The position numbers were made by a program, and so were the translations under genes. The notes under the pieces were generated by a model, which was not told the DNA's origin, did not search any database, and saw nothing but the letters and a program-made list of their open reading frames with translations. From an uncultured Bacilli bacterium (lineage in GTDB: Bacteria > Bacillota_I > Bacilli_A > RF39 > UBA660), in NCBI GenBank assembly GCA_934098555.1, contig CAKOOQ010000006.1:1-45004 (forward strand): a DNA stretch of 45,004 nucleotides, written 5' to 3'. This document shows positions 26,101 to 33,668 of the stretch, one piece after another (position 1 is the stretch's first letter; every line of letters begins with the position of its first letter).

Positions 26101-28344
26101 TCATCCAAGAAAAAATTTATGTTTGTTATAGATATGTTAAACGAAGGTGTCCATATAGAGCAAATAGATGGTATTATTTGGTTTCGACCTTTAAATGAGG
26201 ACTCTAAAATATTATTTTTACAACAACTTGGAAGGTGTATCAGTGCTATTTGTGAAGATAATAAAGAAAGAATTCCTCTTGTTATAGATTTAGTTAATAA
26301 TACTTTAAAGTTTAATTTTTTAAGAGACTTAAAAACAGAAAAAGATGATTTAAGAAGATTAAAATCTGTGGCCACTTGGGTTCGTCATTTTAATAAAATA
26401 CCTGATATTTGTGCCTTAAATCAAAACGAAAGTAGTATGGCTATTTTTTTGCGAAAAATAAAACGGCAATATTCTGAATTTATAGACGATACAAAATTAG
26501 AAATACAAACTGTAAAAAGAAAACAAATTATTGAGCAAATTATTCAAGTAGGTAGTGAATTTGATTTGTGGAATTATGAATTTCCTAAAGAAGATAATAA
26601 TTATGTCCAGAAAAAAATGGATTCCTCAGAAGATTTATTTTCTAAATTATCTATAACAGGCGTATTAAGAAGTCTTTATAACCTATATAGAGAAACCGAT
26701 GATTTAATAAATGCAAATAAGGCTATTATTTTAAAAGAAATAGCCGTGTACTTGCAAAACCAGCCTAATAAAATAACCAATTACAGTGCCATTGATGAAA
26801 GACTTAATTCAACAGGAGGTAAAATAAGCGTTTACTTAAACAATAATAGAAAAAAAATTATCGAACAGGAAAACGAAAATGAAAATGCCAAGTATATTTG
26901 CGATTACTTTGGTTGGTTAAACGAACAGATAAGTATGGATGATATTTTAAAAGAAATCACGGAATACTTACAAAATCAAACGAAGCCAATAACAAATTCT
27001 AGGATAATTGAAGAAAGGCTTAAAATAACAGGTGGTAGAATAGGTATTTATTTAAGTAATAATAAAGCAAAAATAGTCGAAATGGCCAAAGAAAATGAGA
27101 ATGCTAAGTATATTTGTCACTATTTTGGCTGGCTAGAAAAGAAAGCTGATGTAAAAGATATTTTAGAAGAAATCACGGAATACTTACAAAATCAAACGAA
27201 GCCAATAACAAGTCCTAGAACAATAGATGATAGACTTAAAACAACGGGTGGTAAAATAGGTTATTATTTAGATCACAATAAAGAAAAAATTATCGAACAG
27301 GCCAAAGAAAATGAAAATGCCGCGTATGTTTGTGATTACTTTGGCTGGTTAGATAAGAAAGCAAGTATGGATGATATATTAAAAGAAATCACGGAATATT
27401 TACGAAATCAAACGAAGCCAATAACAAGTCCTAGAACAATAGATGATAGATTAAAAATAACAGGAAGTAAAATGAGCATTTATTTAGTTAATAATAAAGA
27501 AAAAATTATCGAACAGGCTAACGAAAATGAAAATGCCAAGTATATTTGCGATTACTTTGGTTGGTTAGATAAAAAAATCACCATGGACGATATTTTAAAA
27601 GAAATTATGGAATACTTACAAAATCAACCTAGTCCAATATCAAGCCCTGATATAATCGAGGATAAATTAAAAACAACAGGAGGCAAAATAAGTAACTATC
27701 TAAAACGCAACAAAGAAAAAATTAGTGAACTTGCTTTGCAAGAAAACGAAGAGGCTAAATTTATCTATAATTATTTTGGCTGGTTTGATAAAAAAATAAT
27801 CGTAACTATAGATGTTGCCTTAAAAGAGATTGTGGACTACTTGCAATCACACCCTAATAAAATAACTAATTATCATAATATTAGTGACAGAATTCAAATG
27901 AAGGGTGGTAAGATTGGCAAGTACTTAGATTCTCATAAAAAAGAAATAATAGAACTTGCTTTACAAGAAAATGAAGAAGCTAAATTTATTTGCCATTATT
28001 TTGGTTGGCTAGATAAGAAAGCAAGTATGGATGATATTTTAAAAGAAATCACCGAATACCTGCAAAATCAGCTTCAACAAATAACAGATTTTAGAAGAAT
28101 AGAATATAAATTAAAAACAACTGGAAGCAAAATGGGCAATTATTTAGCATACAATAAAAAAGAAATAATAGAACTTGCTTTACAAGAAAATGAAGAAGCT
28201 AAATTTATTTGTCATTATTTTAAAGTTTTTCAAAAAGATTTATATAAAAGATTAGATGAACTTGCTAATGATAATAGTCATTTTCAAAATGCTAAAAATA
28301 TCTTAGAAGAAAGTAGGGATAAGAAAGATGGAAGAACAATATAA
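23146..28344 (+). CDS. Giant SF2 helicase with ART-like head and seven tandem repeats
   Basis: 1732 residues from the ATG preceded by GGGTGG; a GTG four codons earlier overlaps that RBS. N-terminal ~120 residues: YYFFRALEDGD (Arg24) and NCISFSTNANVALDYG (88-91), a pattern like the Arg and S-T motifs of R-S-E-type ADP-ribosyltransferases (tentative). About 130-560 is mostly helical and unrecognised. The SF2 core has KPYQREAI (Q-like), LPTGTGKS (577-584), LDELHRAG (DELH at 679-682), GMTATPERD, FVIDMLNEGVHIEQIDGIIW, and QQLGRC (from 1026, motif VI). Residues 1191-1692 are seven ~72-residue repeats. A long insertion lies between the two RecA lobes. It is probably a DNA or RNA translocase of a mobile-defence type; no nuclease motif was found. 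The small gene at 28328 overlaps its end. Confidence 0.85.
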   Translation: MIKNVFDINHFNVFSDEENYYFFRALEDGDIKLIQNKTIVDEKGNLKKLVTDREVYGETIFKKSDALSLEQMVEHVKMNYNKHTNCISFSTNANVALDYGRNVFHDKYVMLKVPKDEADKKLIFAGPYMLEQINQKLEDYYHSLKQNQKEDALVKYYFDFINNASNEEQLDKVRKMITEDYVNESDSIFVGGLDKITNSLNYGALNQEQNFLKNKIYLKMDIMNRHQQVLKKIGNRFLIHTIGNAFSSIEFIHYNDVEGGIKEVSPEIMDVLSLLQQLEETPLIQELKEEVIKKINEGVKMTTHFDLEQYDTNAFKKSLDLEKVYELTKGRMSYQKAITTYTKTYTLVKSKLRKEKSLSLLKEIINDRKYDAVIEKMREKTYGIESGLTNRISSKGNIRLSESVNLQIVESERYLLDYVNKMDISKLEDVLQNPFAELQSLIVSNYKEEPSFDAWFLNNLFGLIDWSYYNVQENLSESQKKLLLTNSFPKNSLGKIYHKLKEKKFDDKAIVNIFLMWIIRKMDKVDANNCVSLDELEEFFGCNKIKNTQIILKPYQREAIQNINEAYKYHDFTSVILPTGTGKSYVSLAEMHYMETEINKLDKNKHARMLYLAPNEYILNQLERIIALNYRSNYPFYYRDKEIVKSVFPNLTLCTYQYLNQGKGNSDIINNKYDFIVLDELHRAGASEWQKSIDKLLENQTAKVLGMTATPERDTDKRDMTEIFAKKYGYTEEEILAEKHLSYNMDLLDAIERGIIHNPKVINCEYSLIKDGSLDELELKIDDIIDESKKKSKKSDYERIRKEINEADGIDKILNENLTSDGKYIVFIPVARKKNGAYTNTESGKELTETQAQSMIKAYQNLMNQLLFSGQYLKKHHKPLQNIYHKIKQKEVLSKEELNYLNEEKENILLLVKLHINNMPNALQTLANDMALAIINYMNWTPLIDTKIASILKNELKDEIETYCMLSDNSQKQNAKNLANFNSSKSSKKKFMFVIDMLNEGVHIEQIDGIIWFRPLNEDSKILFLQQLGRCISAICEDNKERIPLVIDLVNNTLKFNFLRDLKTEKDDLRRLKSVATWVRHFNKIPDICALNQNESSMAIFLRKIKRQYSEFIDDTKLEIQTVKRKQIIEQIIQVGSEFDLWNYEFPKEDNNYVQKKMDSSEDLFSKLSITGVLRSLYNLYRETDDLINANKAIILKEIAVYLQNQPNKITNYSAIDERLNSTGGKISVYLNNNRKKIIEQENENENAKYICDYFGWLNEQISMDDILKEITEYLQNQTKPITNSRIIEERLKITGGRIGIYLSNNKAKIVEMAKENENAKYICHYFGWLEKKADVKDILEEITEYLQNQTKPITSPRTIDDRLKTTGGKIGYYLDHNKEKIIEQAKENENAAYVCDYFGWLDKKASMDDILKEITEYLRNQTKPITSPRTIDDRLKITGSKMSIYLVNNKEKIIEQANENENAKYICDYFGWLDKKITMDDILKEIMEYLQNQPSPISSPDIIEDKLKTTGGKISNYLKRNKEKISELALQENEEAKFIYNYFGWFDKKIIVTIDVALKEIVDYLQSHPNKITNYHNISDRIQMKGGKIGKYLDSHKKEIIELALQENEEAKFICHYFGWLDKKASMDDILKEITEYLQNQLQQITDFRRIEYKLKTTGSKMGNYLAYNKKEIIELALQENEEAKFICHYFKVFQKDLYKRLDELANDNSHFQNAKNILEESRDKKDGRTI
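26716..28221 (+). repeat. Seven tandem coding repeats of about 216 bp
   Basis: Units start at 26716, 26935, 27151, 27367, 27583, 27808 and 28027. The middle steps are exactly 216 bases; later ones are 225 and 219. Each encodes a helix (DDILKEITEYLQNQ), a presumed helix-turn-helix (ITSPRTIDDRLKTTGGKI), a helix with N-K-E-K-I, and closes with YICDYFGWLDKKAS. Units 3 and 4 share PITSPRTIDDRLK at near-identical DNA level, which points to recent duplication or gene conversion. The last unit ends in HYFKVF instead of HYFGWL. These look like small DNA-binding winged-helix modules. Confidence 0.85.
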
Positions 28345-28588
28345 TAATTTAATTAGAAATTTTAAAAAATTAGATGTTGATGATAAAAAGGAAGAAATCA
28401 TAAAAAAACTATATGAACTTATTAAATTATTTTATTTGGAAAATAAAAAAATAGATGATTTTAATGTCCCCTTAGGAATCTTAACACATTATACAGACGA
28501 TAACTCCTATTATGACTTACTTTTTTCTTATATCATGTCCTTAAGAGAAGAAAGTGCAAAACTAATTGAAAAAATAGAAGAAAGATAG
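28328..28588 (+). CDS. Small helical protein coupled to the helicase
   Basis: 86 residues, not recognised. It is charged and predicted helical throughout (NLIRNFKKLDVDDKKEEIIKKLYELIKLFYLENKK, shortened here in sense, then a Tyr-rich middle DDNSYYDLLFSYI), with no membrane segment or Cys. The ATG lies 17 bases inside the helicase gene, in a +1 frame, with AGTAGGGAT as a plausible RBS. That overlap suggests translational coupling and a joint function, for example as a regulatory or antitoxin-like partner. This is inference from position only. Confidence 0.65.
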   Translation: MEEQYNNLIRNFKKLDVDDKKEEIIKKLYELIKLFYLENKKIDDFNVPLGILTHYTDDNSYYDLLFSYIMSLREESAKLIEKIEER

Positions 28589-28599
28589 AGGTATTCTTA

Positions 28600-28936
28600 A
28601 TGAACATTGCTATTGAAAAGTGGAAATTTTTGTTTGGATTTAAAAGAAAATGTCAAAGAGACAAGATCTGCCATATGTAAGTTTGGTGTTGGTATAATGG
28701 GTAATTACTCTTGTTGTACTTCTTCTATGAGTTCTTTAGGTCCTTTTAACTCAATGAAAATATAGGAAGTTTAAATACTTTGGAATGTGTCGAAGAAGAA
28801 ATCTTGGCTTTTCTTTGCCATATTGATAAATTAAAAAAATATTAACATAACTGGGAAAATCCATCCACATGAAGCACCAGCTATTGATATTGTTTCATTA
28901 ATAGACGAAAAATATTTTAAACAAAAGGTGATAAAT
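28600..28936 (+). pseudogene. Decayed NIF3/YqfO-like (COG3323-type) protein
   Basis: Fragments in three frames line up as one small protein: an MNIAIEKWKF start, then KETRSAICKFGVGIMGNYSC and MSSLGPF, then GSLNTLECVEEEILAFL, and finally KIHPHEAPAIDIVSLID. The order GxGxIGNYxxC, G-x-F, then L-E-x-V-E-E, then HPYEEPA is the signature of the PII-like insert of YqfO/NIF3 proteins, known also as a stand-alone ~110-residue family. At least two frameshifts and two stops interrupt it, so no product is expected. Confidence 0.6.
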
Positions 28937-29254
28937 GTGAAAATATCAATTATTGAAGATGAAAAAAGTTTAGCTGATATTTTAAAATAAGCCTTAGAAG
29001 GTGATTACATTACCAAGCATCCTCACATTGAAGAGGTTATTGCTCGTGTGAATATCCAACTCGGTATAGTAAATAATAAAATGACGATTGCCGACTTAGA
29101 GTTAGATACGGAAAAACTTACTTTATCGCATACTAAAACACATGAAAGTGTCACCCTAGTTCGAAAAGAATTTTTAATTTTAGAATATTTCTTTCCTAAT
29201 CCGCATCAAGTTTTAAGTAAAGAGAGTATTTACGAAAAAATAAGGGGTTATTAA
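28937..29254 (+). pseudogene. Truncated OmpR-family response regulator
   Basis: The GTG start (RBS ggtgat) gives MKISIIEDEKSLADILK then TAA (28988-28990). The same frame continues ALEGDYITKHPHIEEVIARV and a winged-helix part LVRKEFLILEYFFPNPHQVL, stopping at KIRGY. In intact regulators about 85 residues, including the phosphorylated Asp, lie between the first helix and the D-Y-I-T-K-P-F block. Here they are gone, and Pro after Lys has become His. So there is a nonsense codon, an internal deletion and a truncated DNA-binding domain. The partner kinase is not present. Confidence 0.75.
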
Positions 29255-29424
29255 CAAAGATAACACAGCAAAAGATATAACTTTGAAACTTGATAAAATT
29301 TCTAAAATTAAATTAACTGGGGATACCTTTGTCACCTCTTTTGAAATAGGGCTACCGCAATCCCACTGGCTTTAGACGGTGGGTTAAGGTAGCCGGAAGC
29401 GGAGGTTTGTGCTATACTTGCGTT

Positions 29425-29829
29425 ATGGGAACGTGGAAATCAAAAAAAAGAAACAAATGTTTGTTACAGTATCATATTATTTTCGTATGCAAGTATAGAA
29501 AGAAATTGCTGATGTCAAAACAAATACCAGATGATATAAAGCAGTTTTCTTATGAGATATGTCAAAAGCATTAAGCCATTATCAGATATATGGAGACAGA
29601 TAAAGATTATATTCATTACATGATAGAAACAGAACCAACAATGTCTATCAGTAAAATAGTAAATCTGATGAAGAGTTATACAGCATATCATATTTGGAAA
29701 AGATATCCGGATTATCTTCGACAACATTTCTGGAAAGAACATACTTTTTGGACGGACGGATATTTTGTCTGCAGTGCAGGAAATGTATCAGAAGAGATGT
29801 TGAGAAAATATATAGAAAATCAAGGGTAG
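29425..29829 (+). pseudogene. tnpA: TnpA (Y1/HUH transposase), inactivated
   Basis: 134 codons in one frame: MGTWKSKKRNKCLLQYHIIF, VCKYRKKLL, METDKDYIHYMIETEPTMSI, SKIVNLMKSYTAYHIWKRYP, FWTDGYFVCSAGNVSEEMLR and KYIENQG. This is full length for IS200/IS605 TnpA, with the catalytic Tyr in RKYIENQ. An in-frame TAA (29572-29574) cuts it after 49 codons. The HUH motif reads Tyr-Ile-His instead of His-Ile-His, a one-base C-to-T change. Either lesion alone should prevent transposition. Confidence 0.85.
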
Positions 29830-29846
29830 GAAGGTGGCGACAGTGG

Positions 29847-30950
29847 GTGTTAAAAGCATATAAATACAGGATATATCCTAATAGAGAACAAAGAATTCAG
29901 ATTGCAAAAACATTTGGCTGTTGCCGTTTTGTTTACAATCAGACATTGGCATATCGGAAAGAAATATACGAGAAAGAGAAAAAGTCAGTTAGTAAAACGG
30001 ATTGTAATAATTACTGTAACAGAGAATTAAAGAAAGACTATGAATGGTTAAAAGAAATAGATAAATTTGCTCTGACCAACGCAATCTATAGCATGGACGC
30101 TGCATATCAAAAATTCTTTAAGGAACATGCAGGATATCCGAAATTCAAGAGCAAACACGATAACCATAAATCATACACAACAAACTTCACAAATGGAAAT
30201 ATTGCGGTAGATTTTGAGACAGGGAAGATAAAACTGCCCAAATTAAAAGCAGTAAAAGCAAGGTTACACAGGGAATACAGTGGGCAGATCAAGTCAGCGA
30301 CCGTTTCGCAGGTTTCCAGTGGAAAATACTATGTATCCATACTTGTAGAAACGGAGCATAAGGAACTGGCACATACAAATCATAACATAGGAATCGATTT
30401 AGGAATTAAAGATTTATGTATTACTTCTGATGGGAAGGTATATGAGAATCTAAAAATCATAAAAAAATACGAGAAACAGCTTGTAAAGCTGCAAAGGCAG
30501 TTGTCACATAAAGGAAAGAGAAGTAAGAACTATTATAAAACAAAGAAAAAGATAGCATTATGCCATGAGAAAATAAGGAATATAAGAAAAGATTATCTGC
30601 ATAAAGTTTCACATGAGATTATCAGCGAAAACCAAGTGATAGTTTCAGAGAATTTACAGATAAAAAACATGGTAAAAAATCATCATCTGGCAAAAGCCAT
30701 AAGTGATGTATCATGGTATGAGCTGACAAGGCAGTTAGAGTATAAGGCAAAATGGAATGGCAGGAAATACATCAAAATAGATACATTTTATGCCAGCAGT
30801 CAATTATGTTCTGTTTGCGGGTATCAGAATCCAGATACAAAAGATTTGTCAGTGAGGACATGGATGTGTCCGAAATGCGGAGCAGAACATGACAGAGATA
30901 TCAATGCTGCGAAAAATATACTGACAGAAGGATTAAGACAAATAGCATAA
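29847..30950 (+). CDS. tnpB: TnpB RNA-guided nuclease (IS605 OrfB)
   Basis: 367 residues from a GTG preceded by aggaaggtgg; longer readings run through tnpA. N-terminal VLKAYKYRIYPNREQRIQIA (helix-turn-helix). RuvC-like motifs are IGIDLGIKDL (first Asp), IVSENLQIKNM (Glu) and HDRDINAAKNIL (last Asp). The zinc finger is CSVCGY...CPKCG. All catalytic residues are present, so the protein is probably an active omega-RNA-guided DNA nuclease, the ancestor type of Cas12. It cuts the donor site after excision and so favours retention of the element. Its 3' end runs into the omega-RNA region. Confidence 0.92.
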   Translation: MLKAYKYRIYPNREQRIQIAKTFGCCRFVYNQTLAYRKEIYEKEKKSVSKTDCNNYCNRELKKDYEWLKEIDKFALTNAIYSMDAAYQKFFKEHAGYPKFKSKHDNHKSYTTNFTNGNIAVDFETGKIKLPKLKAVKARLHREYSGQIKSATVSQVSSGKYYVSILVETEHKELAHTNHNIGIDLGIKDLCITSDGKVYENLKIIKKYEKQLVKLQRQLSHKGKRSKNYYKTKKKIALCHEKIRNIRKDYLHKVSHEIISENQVIVSENLQIKNMVKNHHLAKAISDVSWYELTRQLEYKAKWNGRKYIKIDTFYASSQLCSVCGYQNPDTKDLSVRTWMCPKCGAEHDRDINAAKNILTEGLRQIA

Positions 30951-31056
30951 AGAAATATATAGGGCAGGGACTGCCCAAATTAACGCCTGTGGAGATAGTA
31001 GGTTACGAGGTCGATGAAGCAGGAAGCCCATTGGCTTAAGACAATGGGTAGTTCAC
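30951..31056 (+). ncRNA. Omega-RNA (reRNA) scaffold at the IS right end
   Basis: The region after the tnpB stop has the layout of IS605 omega-RNAs: GGGCAGGGACTGCCC stem (30961-30975), GTGGAGATAGTAGG, then GAAGCAGGAAGCCCATTGGC and the terminal hairpin ending GGGTAGTTCAC. The guide is the flanking DNA beginning at 31057 (AATGAACTTACGGATAATAG). The 5' end probably extends into tnpB. Confidence 0.65.
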
Positions 31057-31169
31057 AATGAACTTACGGATAATAGTAATATCGATTTTAATGACTATAC
31101 CCTTTATGTAAATAATAAAGCTTTATCTTAAAAATCATGCTACAATAGTTCTAGAGAGTAGGGATTATT

Positions 31170-33620
31170 GTGAAAAAGAAAAAATTAATTTTAATATTAA
31201 CCATCATTTTAATTGGCATCATTCTTTTAAATGGTGGTTTTTATTTGTTTAAAAAATTAAGTAAAACAGAAAAGATGAATCAAACCGTAAATATTACTTC
31301 TATGATAACGCTTGATAATCCAGAAGCTAAAGTTTATCCTAACTTTTATTTACTTGAAAACGAAAAGGGCATAACACTTTATAATTTTGAAAATCAAGAA
31401 TTATTTCAATATAGTGAAAATTATACAGACTATCATATTTTAAATAACACATTTCTTGCCATTAAAAATAATACTTATGTAAAAATACTTTCTTTAACTG
31501 GTGAAGTTTTATTAGAAGGAGAAGAAAATTTTGCTGATTTAAATAGTGAAGAATATTTCTTTATAAACAATACCCTTTATAATAAAGAATTAAAAGAAAT
31601 TTATACTTTAACAAATGATCAGGCTAAAGACCTTTCCTATTATACAATCATTAATGATATCTTACTTCTTTTCTTTAATAATCAAGAAAATGAAATGATT
31701 GATTTAACAACCAAAGAAATTATGGCTAAATCCTTTAATTCTTATGTTACCTTTGAAAATTACACCGGTGTACCCTTTTACTTTGCCTTATCATATGATG
31801 ATACTTATAAAATCGTTAATACAATAGCTAAAAAAATCATTTTAGATGATGTTACTATTAGTGAAAATAATGTATTAAAAAATAAGGATGGTACTTATTA
31901 TATTTACAACAATAAAATTTATCAAAATCATACAAATATTAATGATGATTATTATATGGATTTTACAGACTGTCAAGAGGGTGGAAAATTAGTAAATAAG
32001 GATGGTACTCTTATAATAGATAGTTGTAGTCTTTATTATGAAGAATCTTTTAAAGATGTTTTTGTAGGTTCTTTAGAAACAAAAAGTTTTTTAAAAACTA
32101 AAGATGAGATGATATATGCCAACCGTTTTCAAAAAGTTGGTCAGTATATCATGGGTTATTTTTTAGAAAATAATCAAAATAGTATTAAAATTTATAATGA
32201 AAAAGGAAAAATTGTTAAGGAAAATATTGAAATTAGTGTTTTAAACGATACTCTTTATGAAGGTTATGATTTGATAACTTCAAAATCTTATTTTTTAGAT
32301 AAAAATTTGAATATTATTTCTGATGCGTTTTCTTATGTCACTTGTCAAGATTCTTTTTGCTATACTTCTTTACAATCAGGTGCAATAACCCTTTATCAAA
32401 ATAGTGAGAAAATAAGTAATATTTCCTATAATGAAGCTATTTTTTATGATAATCTTCTTGTAGCGAAAACTTTATTTCATACTTATCTTTATAAAATAGA
32501 AAAAGGAAATAAAATAGACATTAATCAAAAAGAAGAAATACCTTTAAACAAAGAAGAGGTTATAGCAACATATAATTTACAAAATATGGAGAAGAAAATA
32601 GAAGATAATGAAGATTTCTTTACAAAATATGCTTATCTAGTTACCAAAAATAAATCTTTAGAACCTTACCAACAAGAAGTTATGAATATTTTTTCGGTAG
32701 TTGTCGATGCTAAAAATTATTTAGATGAATTTTCTTTTTTAAAAAAATTAAAAGAATTAAATATTTCTTATACTTCTGACTTACCAACTGGGGTGGCTGC
32801 TTTATATATTGATGGGACTACCACGATAAATTATCATGAAAAAGATAAGGGTACGCTTTATCATGAACTCATGCACTTTGTTGATTTTTCTATAAATAAA
32901 AACACATATTCTTACAATCTTTATAAGTGCGCTAGTGATTATAAAGTTTCTTCATCTTATTTAAAAGATTGTGAAAGACTTTATTTAAATACCAACTTTA
33001 TCACAGAAGCTGGTGCTGAAATTTATGCCGCTAAGTATTTTACCAATGAAATGGATTCCTATGCCCCAGCACCTCACATTCTAGAAGCCTTAGAATACAT
33101 CTTGGGACAAGAAAGTATTTCGAAATGGTATTTTGCAAGTGATGAATATTTTAAAGAACTTTGGTTTCAACTCGGTTATTCTAAAGAGGAAGTAACTTCG
33201 TTATTAGAGGCTTTGACGGCTCAAACACAAGTTATCAAAAATGTAAATGACAAACAAACTATTTTAATTGCTGAGGCCTTAATTGATTTATATAAGAAGG
33301 AAAAGGATACGACTTTAGATAGTGACAATACCTTTAAATATATCTTGGCAAGAATTATATCTAATATAGATGTAAGTTCATCTAAATATTCTTCTTTATT
33401 AAAAAGCATTCAAGAAGAATATAAAAATTTACCAGTGCTTTTTCAAGAAACTTTTAAAGATTATTATGTATCCCAAACTATGGGAGATATCTTAATGAAA
33501 GATGGTAAGATGTATCTTGTTTTTCTGGCCTATAAAGATAATCAAATCGGTGATATCCTTGTCGATTTTGACTTTGAAAATAAACAAATAAACCATTTTG
33601 ATTATCAAGAAAGAGGGTAA
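31170..33620 (+). CDS. Membrane-anchored putative zinc metallopeptidase
   Basis: 816 residues, GTG start with AGAGAGTAGGGA upstream. One N-terminal membrane segment (about 5-27) leaves the rest outside. About residues 45-440 form a beta-rich array of short Tyr/Asn/Asp-rich strands with occasional Cys, propeller-like in feel. The C-terminal part has HELMH (565-569) followed by ITEAGAEIYAAKYF with Glu613, so an HExxH...E zinc site in the gluzincin style is likely (compare lethal-factor or ATLF-like folds). Target unknown. A TACAAT box with extended TGC (31138-31146) is a weak promoter candidate. The upstream DNA is the IS-split pseudogene. Confidence 0.7.
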   Translation: MKKKKLILILTIILIGIILLNGGFYLFKKLSKTEKMNQTVNITSMITLDNPEAKVYPNFYLLENEKGITLYNFENQELFQYSENYTDYHILNNTFLAIKNNTYVKILSLTGEVLLEGEENFADLNSEEYFFINNTLYNKELKEIYTLTNDQAKDLSYYTIINDILLLFFNNQENEMIDLTTKEIMAKSFNSYVTFENYTGVPFYFALSYDDTYKIVNTIAKKIILDDVTISENNVLKNKDGTYYIYNNKIYQNHTNINDDYYMDFTDCQEGGKLVNKDGTLIIDSCSLYYEESFKDVFVGSLETKSFLKTKDEMIYANRFQKVGQYIMGYFLENNQNSIKIYNEKGKIVKENIEISVLNDTLYEGYDLITSKSYFLDKNLNIISDAFSYVTCQDSFCYTSLQSGAITLYQNSEKISNISYNEAIFYDNLLVAKTLFHTYLYKIEKGNKIDINQKEEIPLNKEEVIATYNLQNMEKKIEDNEDFFTKYAYLVTKNKSLEPYQQEVMNIFSVVVDAKNYLDEFSFLKKLKELNISYTSDLPTGVAALYIDGTTTINYHEKDKGTLYHELMHFVDFSINKNTYSYNLYKCASDYKVSSSYLKDCERLYLNTNFITEAGAEIYAAKYFTNEMDSYAPAPHILEALEYILGQESISKWYFASDEYFKELWFQLGYSKEEVTSLLEALTAQTQVIKNVNDKQTILIAEALIDLYKKEKDTTLDSDNTFKYILARIISNIDVSSSKYSSLLKSIQEEYKNLPVLFQETFKDYYVSQTMGDILMKDGKMYLVFLAYKDNQIGDILVDFDFENKQINHFDYQERG

Positions 33621-33668
33621 ATTTAAAAAGAAAAGTGTGATATAATTTTTGAGAAAGGATTTGATAAT

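Larger units (their letters stand above)
29346..31056 (+). mobile_element. IS200/IS605-family element (tnpA broken, tnpB intact)
   Basis: 1711 bases, bounded by restoration of the host frame. The left-end hairpin combines GCTACC/GGTAGC (29351-29356, 29388-29393) with CCCAC/GTGGG (29362-29366, 29379-29383). The right-end hairpin CCCATTG/CAATGGG (31027-31033, 31042-31048) is followed by TAGTTCAC. There is no inverted or target-site duplication, as expected for a Y1/HUH element. The flank 5' of the element ends in TTTTGAA. Its base composition and use of codons such as CAG and CTG differ from neighbours, suggesting a recent arrival from another Clostridia-like host. Confidence 0.85.
29244..31131 (+). 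pseudogene. Gene fragment split by the IS200/IS605 insertion
   Basis: The left part (29244-29345) reads NTAKDITLKLDKISKIKLTG then DTFVTSFE. The right part (31057-31131) reads NELTDNSNIDFNDYTLYVNN then KALS and stop. Joining 29345 to 31057 keeps one open frame across the junction, which fixes the insertion borders. The joined tail resembles the end of Cthe_2159-type carbohydrate-binding domain proteins (L-T-G-D-S-Y-V-T-S, then Y-T-L-Y-V-N-G), a tentative match. The 5' part of the gene is missing. Confidence 0.55.

Noticed and set aside
26716..28221. CRISPR-like or noncoding tandem repeat
   Set aside because: Period is 72 codons, always in frame, with protein-level conservation and no short identical repeats separated by unique spacers.
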